Positions 33,895 to 43,728 are shown, numbered from the stretch's first letter. The stretch is 48,355 bases of DNA from Halolactibacillus halophilus (GCF_900115605.1 NZ_FOXC01000020.1:1-48355), one strand, 5' to 3'. Made by a program: numbers and translations. The notes: generated from the letters alone by a model not told the origin.

Positions 33895-36648
33895 ATGCAT
33901 CAACAACAATCCGGAGGAAACACCACGTTGAATCAAGACGTCGTCTATTTAAACGATATTCTTGATACTGTGTTGTTTAATGAAGGTGGAGAAGAATTAC
34001 TAGAGACGGTGAAATATTTCCGCAAGCTATCAAAAGCACTCAGAGATGAAGCCTCTCCAAGTAACTTTGATCAACTCAATCAAGAAATTATGAAACTTGC
34101 ACCTGAACTTAGAAACAAAGTGATTCGTGCTTTCAGTGTTAACCTTCAACTTTATAACATTGCTGAACAAAACTACCGCATCAGACGTCGTAGAGAGTAC
34201 CAAATGGAAGATGATACAATCATCCAACCACGTTCTTTAGAAGCTGGTGTGAATGAACTATTTAATCATGACATTACGATTGACCAAGTTGAAAAAGCAC
34301 TCGAAGACTTGTCACTTGAACTCGTCATTACCGCTCACCCAACCGAAGCGACCCGTCGAACGATGTTGCGGATTCACCAACGAATTGCTGATCTCTTAAA
34401 ACAATGGGAATTTTCTTATACACGCTATGATAAGAAAGTCATTCAAGAGGAAATTGAAACAGAGATGACGATTCTTTGGCAAACAGCAGAGATTCGGGAG
34501 AAGAAACCATCCGTTATGAAAGAAGTCTCTAACGGCTTATATTTCTTCGATAAAGTTCTCTTTAACGTCTTACCTGTCTTGCACCAAGACTTAGAAGACT
34601 TGCTTTATGAAAAGTACTCGCACCGCTTCCACGTTCCTGCTTTCTTACGCTTTGGTTCTTGGATTGGTGGCGACCGTGATGGTAACCCAAACGTGACCGC
34701 GAAAATCACTTATAAAACATTAAAAGAACAACGTGCTTTAGTATTAACCAAGTACATGGAATCAATTGATAAGTTAAAAGAAAAACTGTCACAGTCATCG
34801 AAAAAAGTTGACGTGAGCGAAGCTTTATTGACCTCAATTGAAAAAGATAAAGCTGAGCTAAACTACCGTGGCTGGCATAAAGCCGATGAAGCATACCGCG
34901 TCAAACTCGGGATGGTCATGCGCCGATTACGGCTCACATCAGAAGACCAACCAGGAGCATACATGGACGCTCATGCATTAACAGAAGACTTATTGCTCAT
35001 TCAGGATTCACTCGAGAATCATCAACCAAAGAGTAACCCTATCAAGATATTACGTCACACCATCCGTCAAGTACAGCTGTTTGGTTTCCATTTAGCCACA
35101 CTCGATGTGCGTAATCACAGCGGAGAACATGAAGCGACAATCACTGAAATCTTGCGTCAAGTTGGTATCAGTACTGATTATAAATCTTTATCTGAGGGCG
35201 AAAAACAACATGTCTTAATTAAAGTCCTCCAAGACCCGCGTCCACTCATCTCCATTTATGATGAGTTTTCAGACGCCTCACAAGAGATGATTGAGACGTT
35301 TAGAACAATTAAACTTGCTAAAGATACTTTTGGTGAGCGAGCAATCGAAGTCTACTTAATCAGTATGGCAGAGGCTGTAAGTGATTTGTTAGAAGTCCTT
35401 GTTCTCGCCAAAGAAGTCGGACTTTATCGTGTGTATCCAGATGGACATGTAAAGAGTCGTCTACACGTGGCACCGCTTCTTGAAACAATCGATGACTTAA
35501 AGAATGGGCCTTCAATCATTAAGCGTTTGTTTGATATTCCGTTATACCGTAAGCACATTGAAGCGCGCGGCGACTCACAAGAAATTATGTTAGGCTATTC
35601 CGATGGTTCAAAAGATGGCGGGAACTTAACCGCTAACTGGGAACTATACAAAGCTCAGGAAGATATTCACTCAACCGCATCGAGCTACGGGGTGAAACTG
35701 AAGTTCTTCCACGGACGTGGTGGTTCTCTCGGTCGTGGGGGCGGTCCTTTATATTCTAGTCTCTTATCACAACCACCGATTACACTTGGTGACGGGGTGA
35801 AGATCACTGAACAAGGGGAAGTCTTGTCTTCGCGTTACTTAATTCCTGATATCGCCTATCGTTCACTCGAACAAGCGACCAGTGTCTTACTGACGTCAAT
35901 CGCCGGCATTAAACAAACAGAAAAGCATCGTGAGATGCCATCTGATGAAGCGAAAGATGCGATGGGCTATATTTCTGACGTATCACTGAAGAAATATCAA
36001 GACCTTGTCTTTAACGATGATCAATTCTTATCTTACTTTAACCAAGGGACACCTTTAAACGAACTTGGTGCCTTAAATATTGGTTCTCGCCCAATGAAGC
36101 GTAAAGGCAGTAACCGATTTGAAGATTTACGTGCCATCCCGTGGGTATTTGCTTGGACGCAATCACGTCAGCTTATTCCAGCGTGGTACGCAGCTGGTAC
36201 CGGCTTACAAGCGTACTTAGATGAAACAGGCAACATTCAACTGTTGCGCGAAATGTACCAACAATGGCCGTTCTTCCGTGCGACCATCAACAACTTACAG
36301 ATGGCATTAACAAAAGCAGATCTGGATATTGCTGATGCATATACCGATATGATTGATGACCAAGACATGGCGGTAAGAATATTTAACGATATCCGTGAAG
36401 AACATAAGAAAACAAAAGCCGTTGTGTTACAAATTGCCCAACAAGATGATTTAATGGACCACCAGCCAAACATTAAAGAATCAGTGCGCTTACGCAACCC
36501 ACTTGTTGACCCGCTCAACTTAATACAAGTCCAACTTGTCAATCGCCTGCGTCAAGTTGAAGAAGACTCAGAAGAGTTTAGCGAACTTCTTGGTGAAGTC
36601 TTACTCACCATTAATGGTATTGCGGCTGGTTTACGTAATACTGGTTGA
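33895..36648 (+). CDS. ppc: Phosphoenolpyruvate carboxylase
   Basis: Anaplerotic enzyme of 917 aa forming oxaloacetate from PEP and bicarbonate. Diagnostic motifs: VITAHPTEATRRT (catalytic His), GYSDGSKDGGN, FHGRGGSLGRGGGP, and IPWVFAWTQSR, with the conserved C-terminal NTG. The frame opens at TTG 33877, but that codon overlaps the AAAGGAAG Shine-Dalgarno; ATG 33895 is chosen. It is a single-gene transcript with its own terminator. Its presence indicates that the cell makes oxaloacetate from PEP; no TCA-cycle genes are seen nearby. Confidence 0.97.
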   Translation: MHQQQSGGNTTLNQDVVYLNDILDTVLFNEGGEELLETVKYFRKLSKALRDEASPSNFDQLNQEIMKLAPELRNKVIRAFSVNLQLYNIAEQNYRIRRRREYQMEDDTIIQPRSLEAGVNELFNHDITIDQVEKALEDLSLELVITAHPTEATRRTMLRIHQRIADLLKQWEFSYTRYDKKVIQEEIETEMTILWQTAEIREKKPSVMKEVSNGLYFFDKVLFNVLPVLHQDLEDLLYEKYSHRFHVPAFLRFGSWIGGDRDGNPNVTAKITYKTLKEQRALVLTKYMESIDKLKEKLSQSSKKVDVSEALLTSIEKDKAELNYRGWHKADEAYRVKLGMVMRRLRLTSEDQPGAYMDAHALTEDLLLIQDSLENHQPKSNPIKILRHTIRQVQLFGFHLATLDVRNHSGEHEATITEILRQVGISTDYKSLSEGEKQHVLIKVLQDPRPLISIYDEFSDASQEMIETFRTIKLAKDTFGERAIEVYLISMAEAVSDLLEVLVLAKEVGLYRVYPDGHVKSRLHVAPLLETIDDLKNGPSIIKRLFDIPLYRKHIEARGDSQEIMLGYSDGSKDGGNLTANWELYKAQEDIHSTASSYGVKLKFFHGRGGSLGRGGGPLYSSLLSQPPITLGDGVKITEQGEVLSSRYLIPDIAYRSLEQATSVLLTSIAGIKQTEKHREMPSDEAKDAMGYISDVSLKKYQDLVFNDDQFLSYFNQGTPLNELGALNIGSRPMKRKGSNRFEDLRAIPWVFAWTQSRQLIPAWYAAGTGLQAYLDETGNIQLLREMYQQWPFFRATINNLQMALTKADLDIADAYTDMIDDQDMAVRIFNDIREEHKKTKAVVLQIAQQDDLMDHQPNIKESVRLRNPLVDPLNLIQVQLVNRLRQVEEDSEEFSELLGEVLLTINGIAAGLRNTG

Positions 36649-36666
36649 TTATTATACTCATCATGT

Positions 36667-36693
36667 CTCCGCGGTTTACGCGGAGGCTTTTTT
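36667..36693 (+). terminator. Terminator after ppc
   Basis: CTCCGCG and CGCGGAG form a perfect stem with a 5-nt loop, followed by GGCTTTTTT. Confidence 0.9.
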
Positions 36694-37044
36694 ATTGCTT
36701 TTTACCAAAATCATTCATATTCAGTCAAATCATTCACTTTCTGTTATGCCCCCCTCCTATCATTTCTTTTTCCACGTTTTCTCTTTCTAGTTACGACAGA
36801 CCCCTAGCTCCCTGATTTTCTTTTCCTTATTCCTCACCTCTATCACTTTTTATCAACCTAAAACCTGATTGAAATCTATCGTAATATAAGCATTTTTGAT
36901 TCTATTTGATTTATTTTGAGATAAAATGATAGAAAATGATTGATTTCTGAAAGCGTTTCAGTTATGATGAAACTATAGTAACAAATAAGCACTTTTTCTT
37001 TTATTTTTATTATCAATCATTCACTTATTAGGAGGGGGAAAAAC
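36694..37044. other. Gap between ppc and the fructose PTS gene
   Basis: It is AT-rich and noncoding. The only feature found is the promoter/operator at 36940-36968, which leaves a leader of about 70 nt with the AGGAGGGG Shine-Dalgarno at its end. Confidence 0.4.
36940..36968 (+). promoter_or_regulatory. Promoter of the fructose PTS gene with a palindromic operator in its spacer
   Basis: TTGATT (36940-36945), a 17-nt spacer and TATGAT (36963-36968) form a sigma-A promoter. The spacer contains the perfect palindrome CTGAAA-GCG-TTTCAG (36947-36961), one base shorter than a classical cre. This fits binding of CcpA or a fructose/LacI-type repressor between the boxes. Confidence 0.7.
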
Positions 37045-38910
37045 ATGAAAATCACTGAATTGTTAACCAGAGACACAATCCAGTTGCACATGTCGGCCAC
37101 ATCAAAAGGAACGGCCATTGATCAACTTGTTGAGGTATTATTCTCAGGAGGGAAAATCAGTGACAAGCATCAGTTTAGATCAGATATTGAAGCGCGCGAA
37201 GCGCACACATCAACTGGAATTGGTGATGGTATTGCCATTCCACACGCAAAGTCAACAGCGGTAAAAACACCGGCCATTGCGTTTGGTCGTAGTCAATCTG
37301 GTATCGATTACAACGCTCTTGACGGAAAAGACAGTCACTTATTCTTTATGATCGCGGCACCTGTTGGTGCTAACAATGAGCACCTTGATACATTAGCACG
37401 TCTTTCTAGTATGTTGATGGATGAAAGTTTCCGGGCGGCGTTATTACAAGCAACATCAAAAGATGCTGTCTTACAGTTAATTGATCAAAAAGAAGCTGAA
37501 CGCGAGGAAGGTGAGATAGAAATGACAACCTCGAGTAAACGGGTACTAGCGGTGACCGGTTGTCCAACCGGGATTGCTCATACGTATATGGCAGCTGATG
37601 CTTTAAAAGCAAAAGCTAAAGAACTAGGTGTAGATATTAAAGTTGAAACACGTGGGTCGGGTGGTGCAAAAAACGTCTTAACTGATGAAGACATCGCCTC
37701 AGCAGATGCGATTATTATCGCCTCAGATACGAATGTTGATAGAGAGCGATTTAACGGGAAAGTCTTGATTCAAGCAGGTGTGACTGACGGGATTCGTCGT
37801 CCTAAAGAACTTATTACTAAAGCGCTAAAAAACGATGCACCCATTTACCATGGTAGTGGGGAAAGCTCAAGTACGGCTGCATCAGGCAAACAAAAGAATG
37901 CCTTTTATCGACACTTAATGAACGGTGTTAGTCATATGTTACCGTTTGTCGTTGGGGGCGGGATTTTAATCGCCCTTGGCTTTATGTTTGGGATTGAATC
38001 ACATGTGGAGGGAAATGAAACATATAATCAATTCGCTCAAGCCTTAAATACCATCGGTGGCGGGAACGCCTTTGGTCTGATGATCCCTGTTCTTGCTGGG
38101 TTTATAGCGATGAGTATCGCTGACCGGCCGGGACTTGCGCCTGGTATGGTCGGTGGCTTTATGGCTGCGCAAGGAACGAGTGGTTTCCTTGGTGGATTAA
38201 TTGCCGGTTTTATGGCAGGTTACATTGTCGTTCTTTTAAAGAAAATGTTTGCCAATCTGCCACAGTCACTTGACGGGATTAAAACGATTCTGATTTACCC
38301 GTTACTCGGTATTTTCACAACCGGGATGATTATGTTCTTCGTCGTTGAAAAACCAGTTGGTGCTTTTAATACAGCCCTTGGTGAATGGTTACAATCCCTT
38401 GGAACAGGTAATGCAGTTTTACTCGGTTTAATTCTTGGTGGGATGATGGCTGTAGATATGGGTGGTCCCATCAATAAAGCTGCCTATACATTTGGTATTG
38501 CGATGATCGCTGAAGGCTTCTTAACCCCACACGCGGCGATTATGGCAGGCGGTATGGTGCCGCCACTCGGGATTGCACTCGCAACATTTGTCTTTAAGAA
38601 CCGCTTCACTAAAGAAGAACGTGATGCTGGTGTATCTAACATTATTATGGGCGCCAGCTTTATCACCGAAGGCGCGATTCCATTTGCTGCCGCTGACCCA
38701 GGACGCGTCATTCCATCACTCGTTGTTGGTTCTAGTATCGCTGGTGCGCTATCAATGTTCTTTGAGATAGGTCTTCCAGCACCACACGGTGGGATCTTCG
38801 TTATTCCACTTGTCGAAGGTAGTGCGGTTATGTATATTGTTTCAATCTTAATTGGGTCTGTCATCTCGGCGATGATGCTCGGTATGTTAAAAAAACCAAT
38901 TAAGTCCTAG
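37045..38910 (+). CDS. fruA: PTS fructose transporter subunit IIABC
   Basis: Membrane permease of 621 aa that imports and phosphorylates fructose. IIA domain at residues 1-150 with phospho-His67 in GIAIPHAKS. IIB at about 165-265 with phospho-Cys173 in VTGCPTGIAHTYMAADAL. IIC at about 290-620 with multiple membrane helices. AGGAGGGG precedes the ATG. Unlike many Firmicutes loci, no fruR or fruK is adjacent, so 1-phosphofructokinase must lie elsewhere. The assignment to fructose rests on the fused A-B-C order and IIB motif. Confidence 0.95.
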   Translation: MKITELLTRDTIQLHMSATSKGTAIDQLVEVLFSGGKISDKHQFRSDIEAREAHTSTGIGDGIAIPHAKSTAVKTPAIAFGRSQSGIDYNALDGKDSHLFFMIAAPVGANNEHLDTLARLSSMLMDESFRAALLQATSKDAVLQLIDQKEAEREEGEIEMTTSSKRVLAVTGCPTGIAHTYMAADALKAKAKELGVDIKVETRGSGGAKNVLTDEDIASADAIIIASDTNVDRERFNGKVLIQAGVTDGIRRPKELITKALKNDAPIYHGSGESSSTAASGKQKNAFYRHLMNGVSHMLPFVVGGGILIALGFMFGIESHVEGNETYNQFAQALNTIGGGNAFGLMIPVLAGFIAMSIADRPGLAPGMVGGFMAAQGTSGFLGGLIAGFMAGYIVVLLKKMFANLPQSLDGIKTILIYPLLGIFTTGMIMFFVVEKPVGAFNTALGEWLQSLGTGNAVLLGLILGGMMAVDMGGPINKAAYTFGIAMIAEGFLTPHAAIMAGGMVPPLGIALATFVFKNRFTKEERDAGVSNIIMGASFITEGAIPFAAADPGRVIPSLVVGSSIAGALSMFFEIGLPAPHGGIFVIPLVEGSAVMYIVSILIGSVISAMMLGMLKKPIKS

Positions 38911-38935
38911 CGCTTATACATTAATTTAATCAATG

Positions 38936-38969
38936 CGCAACAGTTAATCAACTGTTGCGTTCTTTTTTT
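38936..38969 (+). terminator. Terminator after the fructose PTS gene
   Basis: CGCAACAGTT and AACTGTTGCG form a 10-bp perfect stem with a 4-nt loop, followed by TTCTTTTTTTC. Confidence 0.9.
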
Positions 38970-39096
38970 CTCACGATTAAAGCACGTAACTTGATGGTTA
39001 TGTGCTATTTTTATACATATTTTATACAGGTGTTACGCAACTATGGTACAATAAGTCTAGTAATATTTATCGAATATATTAAAGGAGGACACTTTT

Positions 39097-40101
39097 ATGC
39101 CCTGTCCCCATTGTACGATTGCCGGACAAAACATTACCTTTTCACTTAATGACACGATCCTTAACTTCATTCATAAACACCTTACCCAACGGGATTTTCC
39201 AATGAACATTCATGACCACCGCTTAACGACCCATGAACAAGGCGCACGCGAATTGGTCGATTTTCTTGAGGCGATGGATTTAACAACCGATGTTGAATTT
39301 CAAATCAATAACTATGATTGGTTACCGCTTGCTGATTTTAAAGATTATCAAGACGCCTCTTGGGTTGATGATCTATTATTTGAGCCCTACATTCGGATGC
39401 ATTTTCAACCAATCATTAAGCCAGATGGTGAGATTTTTGCGTATGAGATGTTGTCTCGGTTCGTTGATAAAGACGGCAACCGCATCTTCCCTGATGTGAT
39501 GTTTCCCGCTGCTAAAATGAGGGGGCGCACTTTCGCCTTAGACCGGATTTGTCGAATTCACGCGGTACGCCAAGTGAAGCGGTTATTACCGAATCAAAGA
39601 GCATTTATTAACTTCATTCCGACAGCGATTTATTCACCGGAATTTTGTTTAAAAACAACGACCGACCTTGCTCATGCGCTTGAGATTGATAGTAAGCGGT
39701 TTGTATTTGAAGTCGTTGAGACTGAACAAGTAAAAGACACCGATCACTTGCAGTCAATCCTTAAATATTATCAAGACCACGGCTTTCAGTATGCACTTGA
39801 TGATGTCGGCAGTGGTTACAATACGCTTAACTTTTTAAAAGAACTCAAGCCCCCTTACATTAAGCTTGATTTGGCGTTTGTACGTGACGTTGATACGGAC
39901 GTTGAAAAGCAGCGCGTCGCAAAAGAAATTTTAAATTTACGCGATGCGTTCGGTGCAATGGCACTGGCAGAAGGTGTTGAAACTATTGAAGAGTTTCACT
40001 GGTTAAAACAAGCCGGCTTTGATTTGTTTCAAGGTTACTTATTTGGTAAACCAGAAAGTGAACCACTTATAAAATCTTCAATTGATATAGTTGCGCTTTA
40101 A
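39097..40101 (+). CDS. EAL-domain cyclic-di-GMP phosphodiesterase
   Basis: Protein of 334 aa. The first ~95 residues carry a CPHC motif at positions 3-6 but no recognised sensor. The EAL domain follows: E117 in YEMLSR, N172 in FINFIP, E205 in FEVVE, D235/D236 in LDDVGSGYN, K256 in IKLD, E292 in LAEGVE, Q312 in FQGYLFG. All metal- and substrate-binding positions appear intact, so the enzyme is probably active. There is no GGDEF domain or membrane helix. AAAGGAGGAC precedes the ATG. Lowering cyclic-di-GMP would favour motility, consistent with the flagellar locus in the window. Confidence 0.93.
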   Translation: MPCPHCTIAGQNITFSLNDTILNFIHKHLTQRDFPMNIHDHRLTTHEQGARELVDFLEAMDLTTDVEFQINNYDWLPLADFKDYQDASWVDDLLFEPYIRMHFQPIIKPDGEIFAYEMLSRFVDKDGNRIFPDVMFPAAKMRGRTFALDRICRIHAVRQVKRLLPNQRAFINFIPTAIYSPEFCLKTTTDLAHALEIDSKRFVFEVVETEQVKDTDHLQSILKYYQDHGFQYALDDVGSGYNTLNFLKELKPPYIKLDLAFVRDVDTDVEKQRVAKEILNLRDAFGAMALAEGVETIEEFHWLKQAGFDLFQGYLFGKPESEPLIKSSIDIVAL

Positions 40102-40145
40102 ACAATCGTGCCCCTGACAGGACTATGTCAGGGGCACGATTGTTT
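40100..40145. terminator. Bidirectional terminator between the EAL gene and the GH3 gene
   Basis: A 20-bp perfect stem (AAACAATCGTGCCCCTGACA and its complement) with a 6-nt loop lies between convergent genes, with A- and T-runs at the two ends. Confidence 0.9.
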
Positions 40146-40162
40146 TTATCCTCTTAATTCGG

Positions 40163-42931
40163 TTATTGATTCAAACGCTGAAACTGTAGCGTATGAATGT
40201 GTAGCATCTCACCCTTATCTTGAAGCGTAATTGAATACGTACCTTTATCTAACGCAACTTTAACGAGCTTTTGTTTGATCACATGAGAATCCGTTCCATT
40301 CGTTTGAATTGTCGTTACATACTGATTATTTATCATCAATCGACATGCACTTTGAGCTAAATTGGATTGTGGTGACATAAGCGTTACAATAATCCGGTAC
40401 TCACCTGGTGCTTCAACTTGAATACGTTGTTCATTTGTCGTTTGAAAGTCAAGAGGTAAGTCGAGTGATTTAGCTCCAATCGATTCATGTTCTTGAGGTG
40501 TGACAATAACGGCTTGTTCAGTAATCGTTTGTTTTCGCTTAAATACTGGTAGTGTCATTAACAGTTGAATAATACGCTTGGCCGCTTGTTGAAGTTCAGC
40601 TCGGGTTAATGTATTGTCTTCTAACGACTGAAGCGTATTGTCTCCTGCTGAATTAATGTCTGCACCATAATTATTTACGACCATATAGACATCATTTCCT
40701 GAGCGGACCATATGATTTGTCTGTGTTGTTTTTGCTTCTCCGCCCGTAACACAGTCATTCATCTTCGCCCACCAATCTGTCATCACGATCCCGTTAAAGC
40801 CCCATTCACGCCGTAGTATCGTGGTAACTAAGTCATAATGCGAAGCTGCCCAGTGTCCGTTGATAGGATTGTACGCCGTCATAACCGCACGTGCTTGTCC
40901 ATCTTTGACGGCCATCTCAAATCCTTTTAAATAGATCTCTCTAAGTGCGCGTTCAGATACAACCGCATCAACATTGTGACGGTGTTTTTCTTGGTTGTTA
41001 CAGGCAAAGTGTTTCAGTGTCGCTTCAACACCTGCTTTTTTAATTCCTTTTGTGACCGCAGCCGCAAAGGCACCTGTCACAAGTGGGTCCTCTGAAAAAT
41101 ATTCAAAATTCCGGCCATTTAGTGGATGACGGCGAATATTCATTCCAGGTCCAAGCAGTAAATCGACTTGGTTATCATACATTTCAATCCCTTCACACGT
41201 ATAAAGCGCTTCGATTAAGTCGATGTTCCATGTCGCACTAAGTGCCGTTCCAATTGGTACTTGAGTTGAATGCACGCCGCTTTCCATTCTAAGTCCAGAC
41301 GGGCCATCAGCAGTACAAGCAATTGGTACGCCATAATGAAGTAAATCATCACCAACACCCCCAAATGCTGATGCGGTCCCTGGGGTAACATACGGGCTAC
41401 TCATACCTTCCCCTCTTACAATCGTAGCGAGTTGGTCATTAGTCAATTGACCGATAAACGTATCCATGTCAATCTGTGCATTAGCAACGTCTTGTAGTGT
41501 GTAGCGCGTTTTTGGTGCAGCGATTTCTTTTGGTAGACGGGTGTTGATTCGTTCGTCAAGGTCAATCGTACGCATTGGTACCGGCTCATACACAAGTTGG
41601 TATGTGCCGTCGCCTCGTTTTTCACCCGGCTTCATTCGCATAAGCGCTTCCACCGGACGTGCCGCTTCCTCTAAGCGATCAATGACCGTATGCTTTATGA
41701 ATACCTCGCTTTTTTCATTAAATAAGACCGGTTTGATTGTTTTTACATCTGTTCCGATATGGAATCGGTATTCACCTTCTTCTAACACGAAGCTTGCTTT
41801 CTCACCGGTTAGACCGACCTCATCATACGAGGCGAGTTGTTCAATTGGCACGTGAAGCGTTATAATTTCTGTTTCACCTGGTGCTAATTTTTTTGTTTTA
41901 TTAAAGCCGATTAAGCTATATACCGGTTTACCTAATTGACCTTGTGGGGCTTCCATATATAGCTGAATTACTTCTTTCCCACTATAGGTCGCACCTGTAT
42001 TAGTAACCTTAACTGTGACTTCAATCAGTTCAGACGGACAGTTTCGTTTTATTTCGGCTGATTGGATCGTATAGTCAAAGGTCGTATAGGATAAACCATA
42101 GCCAAACGGGAATAAAACATTCTCCGGACAAAACGTTTCAAAATAGCGGTAACCAACATAAATATCTTCTTCATAGTGGTTTTTTTCCTCTCCGCCATAA
42201 TTTTTAGCGGCAGGATAATCATGTAACCGATAAGCAATCGTATCGGTCAATTTTCCACTCGGTGTCTCATCCCCAACAAGAATATCACTCGCCGCATTTC
42301 CCCCTTCCATACCACCTTGCCAGACGTAGACAACACTGTTGATGCGTTCACCAAAACTAGATAATTCAAGCCAAGACATATCAATAATATTCGAGACATT
42401 TAATACAACAACAACTTGATCAAACGTTTGACTAACCAAATCAAGCATTGTTTCCTCATCTTTTGTCAGTTGATAACTTCCTGGTTGGTCAAGGTTATCT
42501 TTGTCTTCTCCCGCCGTCCGACCAATCACAACGATTGCAACATCTGATTCCAGTTTTGCTTCAGCGACTAAGGCTGGGGTGATAGACATTTCTTCTTGGA
42601 ACCATGGTTCCATTGCCCAACCCCCACCACCGTTATCAAACGGATGGTCTTGTAGCCATTTTTCATAAGTTTCTTTTAACCTTTCATTAAGAATGACATT
42701 TTTTTTAGTTAAACCATCAACTAAATTGACCGAATAGCGGACGTTTACACTACCACCTGAACCTGTCCCGCTGCGATAAAAATCAAATTGACTGCGTCCA
42801 AATACAGCAATCTTGGTCTGTGGTTTTAGTGGCAACACGTTAGCATCATTCTTTATTAGTACCGCACCTTCAGCCGCTGCTTGACGACTTAATGTGATAA
42901 AATGCTCTTGATTACTTATTGATTGTGTCAT
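40163..42931 (-). CDS. Glycoside hydrolase family 3 beta-glucosidase, domain-permuted
   Basis: Enzyme of 922 aa without a signal peptide, likely cytoplasmic. The usual GH3 order is reversed: the GH3_C domain comes first (AAAEGAVLIKNDANVLPL, KIAVFGRS, GGMEGGNAASDILVG), then a fibronectin-III-like domain (FGYGLSYTTFDY, VTVKVTNTGATYSGKEVIQLY). The TIM-barrel GH3 domain follows, with ADGPSGLRM, GPGMNIRRHPLNGRNFEYFSEDP, KHFACNNQEKHRHNVD and the nucleophile Asp in GIVMTDWW. The last 80 residues are a beta-rich domain resembling a carbohydrate-binding fold. GGGAGG stands before ATG 42931; the upstream TTG is ignored. It is the last gene of the transport operon. Confidence 0.94.
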   Translation of the reverse strand: MTQSISNQEHFITLSRQAAAEGAVLIKNDANVLPLKPQTKIAVFGRSQFDFYRSGTGSGGSVNVRYSVNLVDGLTKKNVILNERLKETYEKWLQDHPFDNGGGGWAMEPWFQEEMSITPALVAEAKLESDVAIVVIGRTAGEDKDNLDQPGSYQLTKDEETMLDLVSQTFDQVVVVLNVSNIIDMSWLELSSFGERINSVVYVWQGGMEGGNAASDILVGDETPSGKLTDTIAYRLHDYPAAKNYGGEEKNHYEEDIYVGYRYFETFCPENVLFPFGYGLSYTTFDYTIQSAEIKRNCPSELIEVTVKVTNTGATYSGKEVIQLYMEAPQGQLGKPVYSLIGFNKTKKLAPGETEIITLHVPIEQLASYDEVGLTGEKASFVLEEGEYRFHIGTDVKTIKPVLFNEKSEVFIKHTVIDRLEEAARPVEALMRMKPGEKRGDGTYQLVYEPVPMRTIDLDERINTRLPKEIAAPKTRYTLQDVANAQIDMDTFIGQLTNDQLATIVRGEGMSSPYVTPGTASAFGGVGDDLLHYGVPIACTADGPSGLRMESGVHSTQVPIGTALSATWNIDLIEALYTCEGIEMYDNQVDLLLGPGMNIRRHPLNGRNFEYFSEDPLVTGAFAAAVTKGIKKAGVEATLKHFACNNQEKHRHNVDAVVSERALREIYLKGFEMAVKDGQARAVMTAYNPINGHWAASHYDLVTTILRREWGFNGIVMTDWWAKMNDCVTGGEAKTTQTNHMVRSGNDVYMVVNNYGADINSAGDNTLQSLEDNTLTRAELQQAAKRIIQLLMTLPVFKRKQTITEQAVIVTPQEHESIGAKSLDLPLDFQTTNEQRIQVEAPGEYRIIVTLMSPQSNLAQSACRLMINNQYVTTIQTNGTDSHVIKQKLVKVALDKGTYSITLQDKGEMLHIHTLQFQRLNQ

Positions 42932-42963
42932 TATTTGTTCCTCCCTTGTCTTAGACAAAACAG

Positions 42964-42999
42964 AACGACTTTGAGTAATCTAAATCACTCAAAATCGTT
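42964..42999 (-). other. Intra-operon hairpin between the YesL-like and GH3 genes
   Basis: AACGATTTTGAGT pairs with ACTCAAAGTCGTT over 13 positions with one mismatch/wobble. There is only a short T-run after it on the minus strand. It may adjust or stabilise the GH3 mRNA rather than end transcription. Confidence 0.45.
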
Positions 43000-43025
43000 A
43001 GCTGCGTTCATTATTTGTTGATGCT

Positions 43026-43673
43026 TCAAGTTTGTTGATTCATAAGGCGTGCTCGCCTTTTTTTCATCTGACTAAACGATAGCAAAGTCATCGCCATGAT
43101 GATGAGACTTAGTAACACCGGAAAGAACAGTGATACCAGCGCTGGCATCATGACAAACAGATGATATAGACCGTAGATCATCACCATCAAAAGCAAGACA
43201 AAATGAATATTCGCTATCCCCAACAAAAACGCCTGTTTAAAATATTGTAAAAAGCGATGTTCAAAATGTGCTACAACTGGGAAAAAATACAACACAGTTG
43301 CGCTAAATAGTAGACTATACAGACCCAAAGTGATGCCGCCAACCAGTTGTAAAGCCCCGGATGCCTGTGCAATCAACTGGTAGTTCATATACAAAAAGAA
43401 GGCAATTAAGCTAAAGACTACCCCTGCTAGATTAGCTGTTAGAAAGCTCTGCTTATAGGTTTTAAAAAAGACCGTAAAAATCGGGAACGTCCCATCTTTT
43501 AATAACCATTTTCTCACGACCGTTAAAGTGGCAAGAAACGCCGGAAAGATTCCGAAAATACCAAAACCTAATAACGTAAAGACGATTGCAAGAAAATTCA
43601 CGTATGCGAGCTTCATAAATTGATCTAATCCGTAATAGAGTTTCAGATAAAAACCACGGGTTGAAATAGCCAT
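43026..43673 (-). CDS. YesL/DUF624 family membrane protein
   Basis: Integral membrane protein of 215 aa with about five hydrophobic helices (FLAIVFTLLGFGIFGIFPAFLATL, GVVFSLIAFFLYMN, LVGGITLGLYSLLF, FVLLLMVMIYGLYHLFVM, LFFPVLLSLIIMAMTLL). YFxxF-like features and the WLLKD motif match DUF624. Members are found beside carbohydrate ABC permeases in Firmicutes; the function is unknown. A GTG at 43676 adjoins the ATG at 43673; both sit very close to the AGAAGGTG Shine-Dalgarno, an atypical arrangement. Confidence 0.85.
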   Translation of the reverse strand: MAISTRGFYLKLYYGLDQFMKLAYVNFLAIVFTLLGFGIFGIFPAFLATLTVVRKWLLKDGTFPIFTVFFKTYKQSFLTANLAGVVFSLIAFFLYMNYQLIAQASGALQLVGGITLGLYSLLFSATVLYFFPVVAHFEHRFLQYFKQAFLLGIANIHFVLLLMVMIYGLYHLFVMMPALVSLFFPVLLSLIIMAMTLLSFSQMKKRRARLMNQQT

Positions 43674-43728
43674 CACCTTCTTTTCTTTTTTCTACTTTAA
43701 ATTGATAAGAATTATATCACCTGCATGA

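Noticed and set aside
38484-38864. Open frame of 126 aa on the minus strand
   Set aside because: It is antisense to the IIC domain of the fructose permease, and its composition mirrors the Gly/Ala-rich membrane helices.
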